DNA of 64,000 nt from Marinibacterium anthonyi (GTDB lineage Bacteria; Pseudomonadota; Alphaproteobacteria; Rhodobacterales; Rhodobacteraceae), in the NCBI GenBank assembly GCA_003217735.2, contig CP031586.1:62001-126000 (forward strand), read 5' to 3'. Position numbers and translations under genes: made by a program. This document shows positions 60,329 through 64,000 of this stretch, in pieces. The notes under the pieces are model-generated. The model was not told the origin of the DNA, ran no database searches, and saw only the letters and a list, made by a program, of their open reading frames with translations. Within the stretch, counting starts at the first letter, position 1. Every line of letters begins with the position of its first letter.

Positions 60329-62995
60329 TCAGGGGATCAGTTTCATCCGGCGCGCCACCACGACGGCGCGCGCCCGGCTGGACACGCCCAGCTTGGAATT
60401 GATGTTGCGCAGATGCGTCCGCACCGTGCTGTCGGACACGAAAAGCTTTTCCGACATGGCGGCGTTGGAATAGCCTTCGGCCAGGAAATGCAGCACCTGC
60501 AATTCCTTCGGCGTCAGCGGGTCAAGCGGGGCATCAAGCCCGTCCTCGTCCTCGGCGGCCTCGCCCGGTTCAAGCGCCGGCAGGGCGGCCAGCAGGCCTT
60601 CGAACCAGGCGCCGAAGCGCGCGTCGCGGGCCAGCGCGCCGGTCTTCCAGCGGCCCGAGGCGAAGGCCTGCAACACGTCCGCCACCGGGCGGCCCTCGTC
60701 CAGCAACAGGCGCTGGTATTCCTCGCGCGCGCAGACCGGCAGGGCCTTTTGCAGTGCGGCCCAGGCCTGCCCGGTGTCCCCCGCCTGATGCCAGGCGGCG
60801 GCCGAGAGCAGCCGGATGACAAGCGCCCGGCGCGGGCGGCGGTGCTGCATCGCATCGGCCATCTCGGCGTTCAGGATGGCAAGGGCGGCGCGGTGATCGC
60901 CTTCGTGCAGGTGCAGCCGCGCCTGTCCCAGCGCCAGCGTCTCCAGGTCGTTGGCCAAGAGCCGCAGCCGCCGGATCCGCGCCCAGAGGCCCGGATCGCC
61001 CGCCTGCCGCAGCTGATCCCGGGCGGCGCGCAGGTTGTCCTGGCGCAGGAACAGCCGCGCCCGTTCCAGCTGGGCCCCGGCCACGACACGGGGCAGCCGG
61101 CGGTGAAACCCGAAACGTTCCAGCCGCACAAGGACCTCGAAGGCCTCGTCCACGTCGCCCGCGTCGAACGCGATGCGTGACAGGTGGATGCCCGCAAGGA
61201 TCAGGTGATCGCCCAGCCCCACCGAGGCGGCAAAAGGCACCTGCAGGCGCAACAGGTGCGCGGCACCCGCCAGGTCTCCGCCCTCGTAGAGCGTCAGGGC
61301 ATAGGGGATCCCGGCCCAGACATTCCCGTTCAGCCGCCGGCTGTCGCCGGGGCTGGCAGAGGCGGCAATGCGGAACCGCGCCTTGGCCAGCAGAAACCGG
61401 TTGTCCTGCAGGTCGATAATGCCCTGCACGGATTCCGAATACATCACCGAAAACGGCTGATCATCCTGCACCGGCGGCGTCTCGGGACCCCGGCTGTCCA
61501 GCGTCGCGCGGATGTTGGCCATGCAGATCCGCGTCGTGTTGCGCGCGTAGGCCGAAACCAGGTGCAACACCTCTTCGGCCTCGCGCCCGGCATCCTCGGC
61601 CTCTTCGAACCGTTCCGCCATGGCCAGCGTCATCGGCCGGATGCACAGCAGCTCGGCCCGGATCACCGGGTCCCCGCACCGGACCAGGGCGGGGGTTTCC
61701 GCGATCTCGCGGGCCGCGTCCGGCCCGGCGGTGAAACAGGCGGCCCAGATCTGCATGATGCGCAGTTCCGGGTGACGATCCAGCAACGCGCCCGGAAGGC
61801 AGGCGAACCAGCGCGCCAGCAATTGCACCCGGCCCCGTTCCAGCAGCCCCGGCCCGGTCTCGCGCAGCATCTGGCAGGCCCGGTCGTGGTCTCCGGCCGC
61901 CAGCGTGTGGTCGATCGCCTGCATCGGCCGGCCCGCCGCCTCGAACCAGGCCGAGGCGCGGCGGTGCAGCACGACGATCTCGTCGGCCATGTGCAGGCGC
62001 AGCTGCCCCTTCAGGTAGCCCGCCAGCAACGCGTGATAGCGAAACATCCGCCCCGCCCCGTCCAGCGGTGTGATCAGGACGCCCGAACTCACCAAATCCT
62101 CCAGCACCTTGCCCGCGTCCATCTCGGGACACAGCGCCGAACACAGGTCGGCCGACAGTTCCGGCAGGATCGAGGTGCGCAGCAGGAAGGACCAGATCCG
62201 GGGCGAGAAATCGGACAGGAATTCCTCGGTCAGATATTCCCCCACGGCCAGATCCGAGCCCGAGAACCGGTCGACGAACTGCGGGATCGAGGCCTGGTTG
62301 CGCATCGCCACCGAAGCCATGCGCAGCGCGGCGGGCCAGCCTTCGGTCTTGGACTGCAGCCGCGTCAGATCCTGCGGGTCGATCCGCAGGTGACGCTGGC
62401 CAACCAGGAAATCCCGCGTCTCGTCCAGGGTAAAGCGCAGCTCGGTGGGGCGGAATTCGCGCAGCTGGCCGCGCAGCCGGTAGCGCGCCAGGCTGATCTG
62501 CGGCATCCGCTGGGTCCCAACCACCAGGACGCCATGTTCGGGCAGTTCCTGCAGCAGCTCGCGCAGCACGTCCAGCGCGCCGTCCTCGCGCATGGTCTCG
62601 GCCTCGTCGATGAACAGCGCGAATGGCTGGTCCAGGACGCTCAGCCGTTCGATCATCGACCCGGCCTCGTCCGCCTCGGCCCGGCCCTCGGCCCGTTCCA
62701 GCTGTGTCGCGGCCGCCGACAGGTGGTGCAGAAAGCGCCCGGCCTCGTTGTCGGCGTCGTTCAGGGTGAACCAGGCACAGTTGCGCCCCTGTTCGATCAG
62801 TCGCGCACGCAGCTGGGTCATGGCAACGGTCTTGCCGTACCCGGACGGCGCGCGGAACAGGACCAGCTTGACACCGGCCAGATCCTCGGGCGCCATCTGC
62901 ACCACTGCGCGCGGCAGCATGTCCTGCGTCATCGACGGCACGCGCAGCCGTGTCGTGACCGCATGATCGATCTCGTTCTGCCGGATCATGGCCAT
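60329..62995 (-). CDS. MalT/AlkS-type LuxR regulator with ATPase domain
   Basis: The start at 62995 follows GGGGGGGAGA and gives 888 residues; an ATG at 63028 would add 11 residues but has a poor ribosome site. An NTPase domain starts with Walker A APSGYGKTVAM near residue 50 and has FALFIDEAET as Walker B. A long helical-repeat region follows, then a LuxR helix-turn-helix at the end (LTPKELQVLHFLAEGYSNAAM, cut here for length, then VSDSTVRTHLRNIN). MalT and the alkane regulator AlkS share this build: inducer and ATP make them oligomerise and activate. It lies directly upstream of the beta-oxidation array and probably controls it. Confidence 0.9.
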   Translation of the reverse strand: MAMIRQNEIDHAVTTRLRVPSMTQDMLPRAVVQMAPEDLAGVKLVLFRAPSGYGKTVAMTQLRARLIEQGRNCAWFTLNDADNEAGRFLHHLSAAATQLERAEGRAEADEAGSMIERLSVLDQPFALFIDEAETMREDGALDVLRELLQELPEHGVLVVGTQRMPQISLARYRLRGQLREFRPTELRFTLDETRDFLVGQRHLRIDPQDLTRLQSKTEGWPAALRMASVAMRNQASIPQFVDRFSGSDLAVGEYLTEEFLSDFSPRIWSFLLRTSILPELSADLCSALCPEMDAGKVLEDLVSSGVLITPLDGAGRMFRYHALLAGYLKGQLRLHMADEIVVLHRRASAWFEAAGRPMQAIDHTLAAGDHDRACQMLRETGPGLLERGRVQLLARWFACLPGALLDRHPELRIMQIWAACFTAGPDAAREIAETPALVRCGDPVIRAELLCIRPMTLAMAERFEEAEDAGREAEEVLHLVSAYARNTTRICMANIRATLDSRGPETPPVQDDQPFSVMYSESVQGIIDLQDNRFLLAKARFRIAASASPGDSRRLNGNVWAGIPYALTLYEGGDLAGAAHLLRLQVPFAASVGLGDHLILAGIHLSRIAFDAGDVDEAFEVLVRLERFGFHRRLPRVVAGAQLERARLFLRQDNLRAARDQLRQAGDPGLWARIRRLRLLANDLETLALGQARLHLHEGDHRAALAILNAEMADAMQHRRPRRALVIRLLSAAAWHQAGDTGQAWAALQKALPVCAREEYQRLLLDEGRPVADVLQAFASGRWKTGALARDARFGAWFEGLLAALPALEPGEAAEDEDGLDAPLDPLTPKELQVLHFLAEGYSNAAMSEKLFVSDSTVRTHLRNINSKLGVSSRARAVVVARRMKLIP

Positions 62996-63097
62996 CCGCG
63001 TCTCCCCCCCGGGGCGGTTGTCCGGCATCTTGTCACCGGACGCAAGCCACGTGGCGGCAAGACCCCGGGATCCCCTCCGGAGCCTTGCGTCACCTGG

Positions 63098-64000
63098 TCA
63101 GTCCATCCCGTAACCGGCAAGGTCAAGCTTGGCGTAGACCTCGTTCCAGTAGAGCTGCTCCAGTTCTTCAGCCGATGCGATATCGGCGGTCAGGCCCACC
63201 CATTTCTCAAGCACGGCAAGGAACTCCGTCACCATCTCCGGCGCAGTCTCCAGCCCGTATTTCTCGGCGTAGTTCGGGCCGATCGTGTCCACCGCATCCG
63301 ACTTGGCGAAGTCCTTGGTGAAGTCCGTCAGCGCCGCATCGGCGGTGAGGATCTCGATCCCGGCCTGCTTGGCCGTCTCGCGGCCCTCGCGGTCGGCCAT
63401 CTCGTAGCGCCAGGTCACATCCGCCGAATAGCGCGCCGCGGCCTTGAGCATCGCCAGACGGTCCTCTTCGGTCAGGTCACGCCAGACGTCCAGGTTCACG
63501 TTGGCCATCGCGTTCGAGGCGAAGGTGCCGCCGGGAATGTCGGGTTCAATGGCCTTGACCACGTCGACCAGCCCCATGTTGGTCAGTTCCGGCGTCGATG
63601 TGATGACGCAGTCGATCACGCCCTGGCTCAGACCCTCGAAGATCTCGTTGAGCGGCAGCGAGACCGAGGTCGCCCCCACGGCGGATGCCCACCGCGCCCA
63701 TTGCGCACCGGCCACCCGCAGGCGCTTGCCCTTCAGATCATCCAGCGTGGTAACCGGCTCGACGCATTGCAGCCCGTAGGTCGGCGAGGCGGCGAAGCCC
63801 GTGTAAAGCTGGTTGTGCGCCTTGTATTCTTGCTGGCAGCTGTCGCAATGCAGCATCACGTATTCGCCCATCGCCCCGGCATAGGCCAGGTTCAGCGAAT
63901 GGGACCGCCCCGCGAACAGCGTCTGCATGTTCAGCTCGGCCAGCATGTTGGTCGAGGGAAAGAGCGCCGGCGCATAGGCGGGCACGGTCCAGCCGATATC
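63098..64000 (-). CDS. TRAP transporter solute-binding protein (DctP family), N-terminus outside window
   Basis: The visible 300 residues plus stop lack the signal peptide, which lies beyond the window end. DctP features are visible: LKGKRLRVAGAQWARWASAVGAT as the conserved strand with the substrate arginine (RVAG), then LNEIFEGLSQGVIDCVI. A pair of cysteines in HCDSCQQEY near the start is unusual for the family. It shares strand and location with the LuxR gene (102-base gap) and may deliver the acid used by the beta-oxidation array. Confidence 0.87.
   Translation of the reverse strand, partial: DIGWTVPAYAPALFPSTNMLAELNMQTLFAGRSHSLNLAYAGAMGEYVMLHCDSCQQEYKAHNQLYTGFAASPTYGLQCVEPVTTLDDLKGKRLRVAGAQWARWASAVGATSVSLPLNEIFEGLSQGVIDCVITSTPELTNMGLVDVVKAIEPDIPGGTFASNAMANVNLDVWRDLTEEDRLAMLKAAARYSADVTWRYEMADREGRETAKQAGIEILTADAALTDFTKDFAKSDAVDTIGPNYAEKYGLETAPEMVTEFLAVLEKWVGLTADIASAEELEQLYWNEVYAKLDLAGYGMD

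Noticed and set aside
58661-61180. 839-codon plus-strand open frame opposite the acyl-CoA synthetase and LuxR genes
   Set aside because: It crosses the ligase-LuxR intergenic region and has no recognisable domain.

Overview
The window is G+C-rich, densely coded bacterial DNA with many four-base start/stop overlaps. TRAP solute receptors, LivHMGF, Dpp and ribose-type ABC systems, and a large number of acyl-CoA enzymes point to an alphaproteobacterium, most likely Rhodobacterales. That assignment is inferred from gene content and codon usage, not from a marker gene. The content is almost entirely transport and catabolism. I saw no rRNA, tRNA, CRISPR array, phage module or replication origin.

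Layout. (1) 1-2205: a GntR regulator with a TRAP transporter, cut by the window start. (2) 2458-4434: an M20 peptidase and a hotdog thioesterase, both on the minus strand. (3) 4729-9550: a two-domain flavoprotein of the 2-aminobenzoyl-CoA monooxygenase/reductase (salicylyl-CoA 5-hydroxylase) type, then an SDR, two thioesterases, a RidA-like protein and a MarR regulator. (4) 9585-11732: a minus-strand cupin, FAH-family hydrolase and SDR. (5) 12197-19936: a peptide-type ABC transporter with an ArgE-like deacylase and an aminotransferase. (6) 19973-25856: an FMO-like flavoprotein and a cupin, an AraC regulator, a 2-aminobenzoate-CoA-ligase-like enzyme, and an arylformamidase-like hydrolase divergent from the ligase. 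(7) 25991-32276: a branched-chain-type ABC transporter, a second cupin and a PhzS-like FAD monooxygenase. (8) 32541-33629: an IS30-family insertion sequence. (9) 33793-40014: an itaconate degradation cluster (CoA transferase, acyl-CoA dehydrogenase, citramalyl-CoA lyase, MmgE/PrpD protein, MaoC-type hydratase, LysR). (10) 40078-49622: a ribose-type ABC transporter with two beta-propeller lactonase-like proteins, one fused to a permease, plus an alcohol and an aldehyde dehydrogenase. (11) 49959-62995: a seven-gene beta-oxidation array with a MalT/AlkS-type LuxR regulator. (12) 63098-64000: a second TRAP receptor, cut by the window end.

How the parts may fit together. Blocks 3, 6 and 7 look like a funnel for an aromatic compound. 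The ABC transporter would import it, the flavoproteins and cupins would attack a ring, the arylformamidase-like hydrolase would release an aminobenzoate, the ligase would make the CoA thioester, and the two-domain flavoprotein would hydroxylate and reduce the ring. A recurring motif (TATTTCAAGT or its complement) lies before the flavoprotein gene, before the MarR gene, and as a perfect inverted repeat between ligase and hydrolase. This suggests one MarR regulon. The true substrate cannot be read from the sequence. The itaconate cluster and the two outer transport/oxidation arrays look like independent modules.
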